This document shows, in pieces, positions 39,864-45,515 of a stretch of 47,878 nt of DNA. Within the stretch, counting starts at the first letter, position 1. The number at the start of each line of letters is the position of its first letter. The position numbers and the translations under genes are program-made. The DNA comes from a virus: IMG/VR virus record IMGVR_UViG_3300036985_008405, positions 1-47,878 of that record, one strand, 5' to 3'. The notes under the pieces were generated by a model. It did not search any database. It saw nothing but the letters and a program-made list of their open reading frames with translations, and was not told the DNA's origin.

Positions 39864-40078
39864 AGCCCGCCGTCGTCCATGCCGACGTCGGCCCCGTTCT
39901 CGGGGTCGGCGTTGTTGCGCTGCACCTGCTTCTCGAACGCGCGCTGGAACTGGCTCAGGAGAGCTCCGCCCGTGGCTTCGAGGTGTTCGTACTCCGGGAG
40001 GATCTCCGGCTCGGACTTCGCCTCCTTCGGCATCTTGTCCTTCGCCCGCTTCAGCTTCGCCAACGTGTTCTTGCTCAT
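39860..40078 (-). CDS. Small basic/acidic protein with NTLAKLKRAK start
   Basis: This 72-residue protein starts at ATG 40078. MSKNTLAKLKRAKDKMPKEA resembles the two NPLARL..AK motifs of the His/Ala-rich head protein (28719-30617). An Ala/Gly-Gln helix and an acidic end (DPENGADVGMDDGGL) follow. Its stop overlaps the stop of the plus-strand gene by four bases (CTAG). Function is unknown. Confidence 0.6.
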   Translation of the reverse strand: MSKNTLAKLKRAKDKMPKEAKSEPEILPEYEHLEATGGALLSQFQRAFEKQVQRNNADPENGADVGMDDGGL

Positions 40079-40103
40079 GGTGTCTCCACTCTAAGCACAG
40101 GGC

Positions 40104-40355
40104 TCAGGACTTCGCACTGGCCTGCCGCGCCTCCCGCACCATCTGCCGCAGGATTCGCGTCACCATCTCCAGCGTGTGCGGCTGCTTGCGCATGTGGTTC
40201 TTCTGCTTGCGGAAGTACGCCCGGATGAACACCGTCTTCTCCGGGTCAGGCAGGGCAGCGCCGCCGTACTCGAGCCACTGCTCGCGCAGCCCACGCGCCC
40301 GCCGCTGACCACACGGGGCGCAGTCACAGCCCTTACCGCTTCGGTGGGCGCTCAC
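40104..40355 (-). CDS. Small basic protein with CDCAPC cluster
   Basis: The ORF starts at GTG 40355 within a GTGA overlap and encodes 83 residues. The N-terminus SAHRSGKGCDCAPCGQRRAR has three Cys and one His and may bind a metal. A basic helix KTVFIRAYFRKQKNHMRKQP follows. It may bind nucleic acid; no family is recognised. Confidence 0.6.
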   Translation of the reverse strand: MSAHRSGKGCDCAPCGQRRARGLREQWLEYGGAALPDPEKTVFIRAYFRKQKNHMRKQPHTLEMVTRILRQMVREARQASAKS

Positions 40356-40585
40356 GCGTCCTCCACCTTCCGCCCCGCCCCGCGCACCAGCTCGGCCACC
40401 TTGTCCAGCGTGTCGGGGCTCCACTCCTTCCCCGACAGCTCCTCCGCGATGCTGTTCAGCACCACCTTGTCGACGCTGGCCTCCTGCTCAACCGCCTTCG
40501 CGATCCGCTCCAGCGCCGTCGCGATCCGCGGCATCGTCCCCTCAAAGAACTGCAGCCCCATCCTCGTCATGTAGAAGTCGGCCAT
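40352..40585 (-). CDS. Small helical protein of unknown function
   Basis: The protein has 77 residues from ATG 40585. It is entirely helical with GTMPRIATALERIAKAVEQE and TLDKVAELVRGAGRKVED. It has no Cys motif. Its stop overlaps the next GTG (GTGA), so it is coupled to the gene below. A 46-base gap separates it from the gene above. Confidence 0.6.
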   Translation of the reverse strand: MADFYMTRMGLQFFEGTMPRIATALERIAKAVEQEASVDKVVLNSIAEELSGKEWSPDTLDKVAELVRGAGRKVEDA

Positions 40586-40621
40586 GCGAAGCGCCTTGTT
40601 CGGGATGCCTCGATTTCAGAG

Positions 40622-40664
40622 GGGCGGAGCATCATCCGGCGGGCGGAGCATCATCCGGCGGGCG
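40622..40664 (-). repeat. 19-bp tandem duplication at the 3' end of a small gene
   Basis: A 19-bp unit (40622-40640) is repeated at 40641-40659, with five further matching bases. The unit length is not a multiple of three, so the second copy is read in another frame and provides the stop codon of the gene ending at 40632. Confidence 0.8.
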
Positions 40665-40973
40665 CAGGCTCACCGCGGTGCTCACCGCATCGAGCTCACT
40701 CTGCGAGAACGCCCTCGGCTTGGCCTCCGTCTTCCGCATCAGCCGCAGCAGGGTCGCGAGCCGCGAGCTGTAGCCGGTGTTCCCGGCGGAGGACAGGTCC
40801 ATGTCGGAGATCAGCCCGCGCAGCGCACGCTCCGCATCGTTGTACTCCGTCTGCACCGTCTTCAGCCGCACCGCCTTCACGAGCAGCTCCTCGTACTCTT
40901 CCTGCAGCGTCAGCATCACGTCGATCAACGCGATGACCTTCCGGCTGGCTCCATCGTCGATGGGCGTTCTCAC
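40632..40973 (-). CDS. Small helical protein of the overlapping gene array
   Basis: The GTG at 40973 overlaps the upstream TGA. The protein has 113 residues with a strong helical heptad region (VIALIDVMLTLQEEYEELLV, EYNDAERALRGLISDMDLSS). The C-terminal end RPPDDAPPAG is generated by the 19-bp tandem duplication. No family is recognised. Confidence 0.6.
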   Translation of the reverse strand: MRTPIDDGASRKVIALIDVMLTLQEEYEELLVKAVRLKTVQTEYNDAERALRGLISDMDLSSAGNTGYSSRLATLLRLMRKTEAKPRAFSQSELDAVSTAVSLRPPDDAPPAG

Positions 40974-41230
40974 ACGCCCTCCCCATCAGCTCGAACGAAC
41001 TGGAGCATCTCCGCCGAGTTAAGGTCGTGCACCGGCTTGTCGACGTGCTTCGTCAGGTAGCGCAGCACCAGCATCAGCGTGTGCTCCTGCACGAAGCCCG
41101 CGAGCCGAATCATCTCCGCCTCGGCCCCAAGCCCGCGAGCTGCGTCGGCCAGCCCTCGCGCACGTCCCGCCTCGTACGCCACAAGCTGGTCTGCCGTCAT
41201 AAATGTACCGCTCTCGCCTTGCTCGCTCAT
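40970..41230 (-). CDS. Small helical protein of the overlapping gene array
   Basis: This 86-residue protein (ATG 41230, ATGA overlap) is mostly helical: TADQLVAYEAGRARGLADAA then MIRLAGFVQEHTLMLVLRYL. An acidic C-terminus (LQFVRADGEGV) follows. There are no Cys motifs. Function is unknown. Confidence 0.6.
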   Translation of the reverse strand: MSEQGESGTFMTADQLVAYEAGRARGLADAARGLGAEAEMIRLAGFVQEHTLMLVLRYLTKHVDKPVHDLNSAEMLQFVRADGEGV

Positions 41231-41532
41231 GTCATACCCTCAAGTGCTTCGATGGTGTCCTGCGCCGCCGTCTTGTGCGTGAAGCACTCCTGCAGCTCCT
41301 TCGACACGCGCTTCCCAAATGCGTTCACCAGCAGCACGACGCTGTCCGGCCTCAACTTTCCGCCCGGCACCTGCTCCACCTCCCACAGAGTCAGCTCAGT
41401 CCTCGAGGACCACGCCCACAGCTTCTGCCCCTCGCTTGCCGTCAGCGGAGGGTTGCCGACGAGGTAGTGCTTGCGCGCATCCGCGGACACGGCTCGCGGC
41501 TTCGTCTCTCGGGGCCGGGGCGTGAAACTCAT
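41227..41532 (-). CDS. Small basic protein of the overlapping gene array
   Basis: This 101-residue protein starts at ATG 41532 in an ATGA overlap. It has a Pro/Arg-rich basic N-terminus (SFTPRPRETKPRAVSADARK) and then a mixed domain with KLWAWSSRTELTLWEVEQVP and LRPDSVVLLVNAFGKRVSKE. Family unknown. Confidence 0.6.
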   Translation of the reverse strand: MSFTPRPRETKPRAVSADARKHYLVGNPPLTASEGQKLWAWSSRTELTLWEVEQVPGGKLRPDSVVLLVNAFGKRVSKELQECFTHKTAAQDTIEALEGMT

Positions 41533-41723
41533 GCCTCGGGCCTTGTGTCCGAGGCCGCGCTTTCCACGCGCTCGATGCGCAGGGGCAGCGTGAAGGGCAG
41601 CTTCCGCCGCAACACGCGCACCTCGAGCAACTCCAGCACCATGCGGAAGTCGCGGTAGCGCGTCACCCCCGACTTCACCTCGACACCCGCGGCGTCACGA
41701 ATCACGTACCGAGCGAGGCTCAC
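41529..41723 (-). CDS. Small basic beta-rich protein of the overlapping gene array
   Basis: GTG 41723 overlaps the upstream TGA; a GTG at 41735 is also possible. The product has 64 residues with two beta hairpins, SLARYVIRDAAGVEVKSGVT and VLRRKLPFTLPLRIERVES. It is basic. Function is unknown. Confidence 0.55.
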   Translation of the reverse strand: MSLARYVIRDAAGVEVKSGVTRYRDFRMVLELLEVRVLRRKLPFTLPLRIERVESAASDTRPEA

Positions 41724-41911
41724 GGCTTCACCCACTCACCAGCCTTCGGGGCGTACTCCCCATGCACGCTCGTCTCGTGCTGCGGAAGATAGATGTCGCC
41801 GCACCAGCAGCACACACGCCCCGGGTCCTCGGCATGCCCGGGAGGGAGGTCGTGCAGGCAGCATGACTCCTCACCACTGCACCGCTTGGAGTTCTCTTCG
41901 CACCGCGTCAT
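41720..41911 (-). CDS. Small Cys-rich protein (zinc-finger-like)
   Basis: ATG 41911 overlaps the previous TGA. The 63 residues include seven Cys (MTRCEENSKRCSGEESCCLH, then GRVCCWCGDIYLPQHETSVH) with several His residues, likely binding one or two zinc ions. It continues the run of short Cys-rich genes. No family is recognised. Confidence 0.6.
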   Translation of the reverse strand: MTRCEENSKRCSGEESCCLHDLPPGHAEDPGRVCCWCGDIYLPQHETSVHGEYAPKAGEWVKP

Positions 41912-42261
41912 GGAATCACCTCCCCTGCCCGTAGCTCGCTTCGTTCCGTCATCAGGTACTCGAGCGTCATCGTCTGAATCTCCTCGTACCTGAGCTCGCA
42001 CTCGCCGCACAGGTGCAGCCACTTCGCGCCGAGATGCAGGTACGCCCACCTGACTGCATCCCGTGACGGACCCAACTTCGACACGCGGCACACGTCGCAC
42101 TCCGTCCGCGTCGGGAAGCAGGCGACGACGCCTTGTCCGGGGCACGCCACTTTTTTGCGACCGAGGCATCGCCGCCCGTACCGCCCCTTCCGATGGTGCA
42201 TGCCGCACCGGGCGCAGATCTTCCCCGTGCCCTCGCAGACCGCGCACGTGTGGATGGTCAT
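41908..42261 (-). CDS. Zinc-finger protein with DnaJ-like CxxCxGxGxxC repeat
   Basis: This 117-residue protein (ATG 42261, ATGA overlap) starts MTIHTCAVCEGTGKICARCG, a CxxCxGxGxxC unit as in DnaJ cysteine-rich domains. It is followed by a basic RKGRYGRRCLGRKKV stretch, then CDVC and CGEC pairs. It has at least nine Cys and several His. It probably binds two zinc ions and perhaps nucleic acid or a chaperone partner. It is the largest Cys-rich member of the array. Confidence 0.65.
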   Translation of the reverse strand: MTIHTCAVCEGTGKICARCGMHHRKGRYGRRCLGRKKVACPGQGVVACFPTRTECDVCRVSKLGPSRDAVRWAYLHLGAKWLHLCGECELRYEEIQTMTLEYLMTERSELRAGEVIP

Positions 42262-42446
42262 GCGTCCTCCGGTGCGGGAGTCACGACGACCAACCGAGTA
42301 GAGCCACTACGCTCACGCCAGCCGTTGATCCGCCGCGCGCAATCCAACCCATCGCAGCACACCGGGCGGAAACCGAACTTGGTGAAGGCGAGCTCCATCG
42401 CGTGGGAGCCCGCGCCGCAGACGTGGCAAAGCGCCTCCGCGATCAC
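42258..42446 (-). CDS. Small Cys4 zinc-binding protein
   Basis: GTG 42446 lies in a GTGA overlap; 62 residues. Cys pairs LCHVCGAGSHAM and RPVCCDGLDCARRING suggest one zinc site. The rest is basic and beta-forming (RSGSTRLVVVTPAPEDA). No family is recognised. Confidence 0.6.
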   Translation of the reverse strand: MIAEALCHVCGAGSHAMELAFTKFGFRPVCCDGLDCARRINGWRERSGSTRLVVVTPAPEDA

Positions 42447-42634
42447 CCCGTCACCAGAGGTGTCTCGCGCACGATGGTCAGCAGGGCGTCCGCGGCGAAC
42501 TCCCCCGTCAGCTCCGCGAGGTCGTTCAGGTGCTTCGCGCACGCCTCACGCTGGCGCTCCGCCGCTTCCGAGAACGTCGACAGCGGGCCGACACCCTGCA
42601 GGGCCTCTTCCACATCGCGAGCGCGCAGGCTCAC
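42443..42634 (-). CDS. Small helical protein of the overlapping gene array
   Basis: GTG 42634 overlaps the upstream TGA. The 63-residue protein is a single acidic helix (STFSEAAERQREACAKHLND, LAELTGEFAADALLTIVRE). There is no CxxC pair. Function is unknown. Confidence 0.55.
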   Translation of the reverse strand: MSLRARDVEEALQGVGPLSTFSEAAERQREACAKHLNDLAELTGEFAADALLTIVRETPLVTG

Positions 42635-42855
42635 GCCGTCACCACCATCGGCGCGCCGCGCTTCGCGGCCAGTGCGACGAGGCGGCGGCACAGTCCGCAC
42701 CGCGTTGCCGCGCCCTCGGGCACCCACGCGGCGAGCCGCACGACTCCGCACTCGGAGATGGTCGACGGGTAGTGGCCGAGCGGATGCGTCATCCGCCGGA
42801 CGAGATGGGCGCGGCCCGTGGTGCCCGCCCGGCGCCAGTAGTGCTCGGCGCTCAC
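42631..42855 (-). CDS. Small His/Cys protein of the overlapping gene array
   Basis: GTG 42855 is in a GTGA overlap; 74 residues. The pattern RRMTHPLGHYPSTISECGVV with RCGLCRRLVAL gives a Cys, a CxxC and three His residues, a plausible zinc site. The C-terminus is basic. Family unknown. Confidence 0.55.
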   Translation of the reverse strand: MSAEHYWRRAGTTGRAHLVRRMTHPLGHYPSTISECGVVRLAAWVPEGAATRCGLCRRLVALAAKRGAPMVVTA

Positions 42856-43124
42856 TCGACCCCCGCGAGGGCGGCAAGCGCCTTCTCCCGAAGGTCGTAG
42901 CGCATGTACTCAGGGGCGTCGTTTTCGATGATGTCACTGAGCAGTTCTTCCAGCCGCGCGACCTTCGCGCGCTCGGCGGCAAGCAGACCCTCGACGCGGA
43001 TGCGCTCGTCGTCGCACTGAGTGAATCGCTCGCTCATCGTCACCAGCCGCGACTTTGCGTCGCACGCGAGACACAGGCGTCCCGCACCAGAAAATCCGTT
43101 ACACACTACGCACCATCCGCTCAC
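42852..43124 (-). CDS. Zinc knuckle plus coiled-coil protein
   Basis: I choose GTG 43124 because GGAGG lies five bases upstream and the GTG overlaps the TGA of the frameshifted ORF above; an in-frame ATG at 43136 would give a longer start. The protein has 90 residues, with WCVVCNGFSGAGRLCLACDA as a Cys4 finger at the N-terminus and a coiled coil (EGLLAAERAKVARLEELLSD) after it. It may be a small nucleic-acid or protein-binding dimer. Confidence 0.6.
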   Translation of the reverse strand: MSGWCVVCNGFSGAGRLCLACDAKSRLVTMSERFTQCDDERIRVEGLLAAERAKVARLEELLSDIIENDAPEYMRYDLREKALAALAGVE

Positions 43125-43251
43125 GTCTTCCTCCATTTCTTGACCCGCAGGTCGGTGATTCTCAGGATGCGCTCCCACGCCTCGGCCTCGTCGCAAAAGG
43201 CCCGCACCGCGAGATGCCGCCACCAGCGGCGTACCAGACGACCTGCTTCAC
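43121..43251 (-). CDS. Small gene split by a -1 frame change at TTTT
   Basis: GTG 43251 overlaps the TGA of the gene above (GTGA) and opens MKQVVWYAAGGGISRCGPF, but that frame stops at 43162. The -1 frame continues from the TTTT run (43198-43195) as CDEAEAWERILRITDLRVKK and then WRKT. It stops at 43121, where its TGA overlaps the next GTG (again GTGA). The two ends therefore fit the array perfectly, but in different frames. Joined, the product would be 43 residues. Either a base is missing or extra in the sequence, or the gene uses a -1 shift or is a recent frameshift mutant. Confidence 0.55.
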
Positions 43252-43679
43252 GGCCTCGCTCCGAGCGCGCGAATCACTTCGCCCTGCAGGTCCAGCCCGT
43301 AGGTCCGCGCCTCGACCCACTCGCTCTCGCCTTGGTAATCGAGCCGCTCGGCCGTCACCAGCATCAGCCCGCCACCGAACTCCCCGGGGCGCGCCTTCGA
43401 GCAGGTGTCCGCCCAGCGCAGCAGCCAGTACTTCTTCGGCTCGAACTTGATGAAGTACTGGCGCACGTACTCCCCGAGCTGATCCACATCGCCGCTCTCG
43501 CCGTCATCCGAGAAGACGATGCAGTCACCATCAGCCGGTCGCCACTCGAAGTTCACCATCGGGACGCCGTCCGCGTCCTCCTTGCCAGCGTTCTCTTTCA
43601 GCAGCTCCGTCAGCCACTTCAGGCCCGCGGGGTCCAGAGGGCCGAACGTCTCCGCGAACTGCCTGTAGTTGTTTGCCAT
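43248..43679 (-). CDS. Small acidic protein of the overlapping gene array
   Basis: ATG 43679 (TAGGTGGG just upstream) gives 143 residues. An N-terminal helix (ANNYRQFAETFGPLDPAGLK) leads into an acidic domain with DGDCIVFSDDGESGDVDQLG and strands RLDYQGESEWVEARTYGLDL. One Cys lies in each half. Family unknown. It is the largest intact protein within the array apart from the gene at 43694. Confidence 0.6.
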   Translation of the reverse strand: MANNYRQFAETFGPLDPAGLKWLTELLKENAGKEDADGVPMVNFEWRPADGDCIVFSDDGESGDVDQLGEYVRQYFIKFEPKKYWLLRWADTCSKARPGEFGGGLMLVTAERLDYQGESEWVEARTYGLDLQGEVIRALGARP

Positions 43680-43693
43680 GCCCACCTACTTGT

Positions 43694-44158
43694 TCAGCCG
43701 CGTCCGTTTTTCGGGGTCGGCGAGTACTTCCTCTCGTGCGTCCGCCGCATCGCCCACTCCTCCGCGAAGTCGGGCTCGTTGAACCGGGAGCTCTCGCTCA
43801 AGTCCCACGAGCCAGCGCCTTCCGTGAACAGGTTGTCCGCGCCTTCCTCATCCCACGGCACGAGGCCCGGGTGCCCGTTGTGCCCCTCGTAGTCAGAGGG
43901 ACCGCTTCCGGGGGCCGGTCCGCGCACGACCTTGAAGAGCTGATCGCGGTGCGCGGCACACGCCTCGCTGCAGAACAGAAAGGCGTCCTCGTGCTGGCCG
44001 GCCGACAGGGACCGCTCGAACGGAACGTCATCCCATGCGCAGAGCGCGGTGTAGGAGCGCCGCGCGCTATCGAAGCTGCTCGCGCGCAGGCGATTCAGCC
44101 GCGCCTCGAGCCGCCTCACCTGCTCCCGAACGCTTCGCGAGGCACCGCGGCGCGTCAT
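43694..44158 (-). CDS. Protein of unknown function, TGATG junction
   Basis: ATG 44158 shares a base with the upstream TGA (TGATG); 154 residues. A basic N-terminal coiled coil (RSVREQVRRLEARLNRLRAS) is followed by CAWDDVPFERSLSAGQHEDA and FLFCSEACAAHRDQLFKVVR, a Cys/His cluster that could bind zinc. An acidic Gly-rich stretch and a basic tail follow. No family is recognised. Confidence 0.6.
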   Translation of the reverse strand: MTRRGASRSVREQVRRLEARLNRLRASSFDSARRSYTALCAWDDVPFERSLSAGQHEDAFLFCSEACAAHRDQLFKVVRGPAPGSGPSDYEGHNGHPGLVPWDEEGADNLFTEGAGSWDLSESSRFNEPDFAEEWAMRRTHERKYSPTPKNGRG

Positions 44159-44448
44159 CAGTACGCCCTCTGCGAGGAGCGAAGCTCCGCACATCGCTCC
44201 GCCATATCTTCGTTGTCCAACGCTTCGTGCTCACCGCACGCCTGCATGAGGTTCGACAACGCGTACACGTACTGCGTGTCCCTGCGAAAGATGCTCGGCA
44301 CCTTGGTGCAGCCCGGGTACCTGCACACGCCGCTCTGCAGCTCTTCGATGGCTGCTGTGTCGCAGCACGCCTCGACGAACTGCTCCGGGGTGAGCACGAA
44401 CAGCCCGAGCTCCGCCAGCAGCTCGGGCCCCGGCATCGCCGCCCTCAT
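44158..44448 (-). CDS. Cys-rich small protein of the overlapping gene array
   Basis: ATG 44448 is in an ATGA overlap; 96 residues. VEACCDTAAIEELQSGVCRY with PGCTK, plus later Cys residues (MQACGEHE, ERCAEL), suggests a zinc-binding unit followed by a helical C-terminus. No known domain is recognised. Confidence 0.6.
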   Translation of the reverse strand: MRAAMPGPELLAELGLFVLTPEQFVEACCDTAAIEELQSGVCRYPGCTKVPSIFRRDTQYVYALSNLMQACGEHEALDNEDMAERCAELRSSQRAY

Positions 44449-44753
44449 GGCGGGATGTACCCAGCGACCGCCAACCGCTCACGCAGCATCGCGGCACACA
44501 ACGCGCACAGCGTCACCTCGACTCGGTTGCAGAGAGCGTCTTCCTCGAGCCGCATGGTCAGCCGAACCGCACCGCGCTTCAGCGAGAACGCCGTCGGGTC
44601 ATTGGGGCCGCACACGCTCCCGTCCGCGTTCAGCGCCTGCACCTCGCCACACCGCCTGCAGTCCGTCACCCGCCGGCGCCGCGGCACCCGCCGGCGCCGC
44701 GGCACCAACGCTTCCGCCGTCTCCTCCGCAGGCGTCCTGATGAAGGGCTCCAT
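44445..44753 (-). CDS. Small basic zinc-binding protein with duplicated Arg-rich segment
   Basis: The ORF (ATG 44753, 102 residues) contains VPRRRRVPRRRRVTDCRRCG, where an 18-bp tandem duplication doubles the Arg block. The CRRC pair is matched by CALC near the end (VTLCALCAAML), giving a Cys4 site. The Arg-rich arm could bind nucleic acid. Confidence 0.6.
   Translation of the reverse strand: MEPFIRTPAEETAEALVPRRRRVPRRRRVTDCRRCGEVQALNADGSVCGPNDPTAFSLKRGAVRLTMRLEEDALCNRVEVTLCALCAAMLRERLAVAGYIPP
44668..44706 (-). repeat. 18-bp tandem duplication (Arg-rich codons)
   Basis: The unit at 44668-44685 is repeated at 44686-44703 with a further partial copy. It is in frame and duplicates six codons (VPRRRR). 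The sequence is almost entirely G and C. Confidence 0.8.
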
Positions 44754-44755
44754 CG

Positions 44756-44998
44756 TCACTCCGCGCGAACGCGCACCACCATGAAGACCTCGAACTCCTC
44801 CATCGCCACCGGCGTCGGGAAGGGGCGCAGCGGCTTGCGGCCCTTCCTCCGCTCGCGGTTCTTCGCGCGCTCCCGCGCCTGCTGCGCCTTGCTCTCCTTG
44901 AAAGCCGCCTTGCGCGTCGTGTGGTGGAACGTCGACCACATGCCCTGCTCGCTCCACCCGCCGTGCTCCCACGTCACCCCTGCTCTGCGCGACATCAT
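44756..44998 (-). CDS. Small Lys/Arg-rich protein
   Basis: ATG 44998 lies in an ATGATG/TGA overlap; 80 residues. The protein is basic with a helix HHTTRKAAFKESKAQQARER and a second basic block NRERRKGRKPLRP, followed by a beta C-terminus (MEEFEVFMVVRVRAE). The layout suggests a nucleic-acid contact. Family unknown. Confidence 0.6.
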   Translation of the reverse strand: MMSRRAGVTWEHGGWSEQGMWSTFHHTTRKAAFKESKAQQARERAKNRERRKGRKPLRPFPTPVAMEEFEVFMVVRVRAE

Positions 44999-45300
44999 CG
45001 CGGCTCCGGGGTGCTCAACAGCTTCCCGATGGGCGGCAGGCCCGTGCGGTTCGTCTCCAGCACGTCCAGCCTGTCCTGCAGCCGGCTCACACACGCATCC
45101 AGCGAGTCGTGCTCCCGCTGCACCTTGGAGAGCTGCTCTGAAATCAGCGCCTCCCGCTCCAACATCACCATGAGCACCGCCTTCTTGACGAACTCGCTGC
45201 CGCAATCAGGGCACGCCCATCGCTCGGTGAACGACCCGTCCTCGTTCCGCACAGGGTTGTACTCGGGGTTCCGGCACGCGCACGAAGCTCCATCACTCAT
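44995..45300 (-). CDS. Zinc ribbon plus coiled-coil protein
   Basis: ATG 45300 overlaps the upstream TGA (ATGA); 101 residues. The N-terminal zinc ribbon (CACRNPEYNP, then WACPDCGSEFVKK) is followed by a long coiled coil (EREALISEQLSKVQREHDSL, DACVSRLQDRLDVLE). The same ribbon-then-coil layout appears in the gene at 42852-43124. Function is unknown. Confidence 0.6.
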   Translation of the reverse strand: MSDGASCACRNPEYNPVRNEDGSFTERWACPDCGSEFVKKAVLMVMLEREALISEQLSKVQREHDSLDACVSRLQDRLDVLETNRTGLPPIGKLLSTPEPR

Positions 45301-45485
45301 CGCGGCTCCTTCCAGACGGCGACGGTGAAGCCGCCCTTGTCGGTGTGGTACTCGGTCGGGCCGTGCATCGACACGGCCCCATCGTGGTCGGAGAGCTCGA
45401 TGGTGTCGAGCTGCAGGGCGCTCTCCGCGCAGGCCGTCTGCAGCAGCACGAGGGCTTCCCAAACTTTCGGGGGTAGGGGGTTCAT
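45297..45485 (-). CDS. Small protein directly after the terminase
   Basis: ATG 45485 (GAGGGAGAGC upstream) encodes 62 residues. A helix (KVWEALVLLQTACAESALQL) and a strand pair (ELSDHDGAVSMHGPTEYHTD, GGFTVAVWKEPR) are seen. It is the first gene of the coupled array, 30 bases below the terminase stop. Family unknown. Confidence 0.6.
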   Translation of the reverse strand: MNPLPPKVWEALVLLQTACAESALQLDTIELSDHDGAVSMHGPTEYHTDKGGFTVAVWKEPR

Positions 45486-45515
45486 GCTCTCCCTCTTGTT
45501 CGCCCCGCTCGTCTT

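Noticed and set aside
42063-43892. 609-codon plus-strand open frame over the small-gene array
   Set aside because: Translation is low in complexity and Arg/Pro/Ser-rich. The minus strand has a consistent chain of ATGA and GTGA junctions that would be very unlikely by chance.
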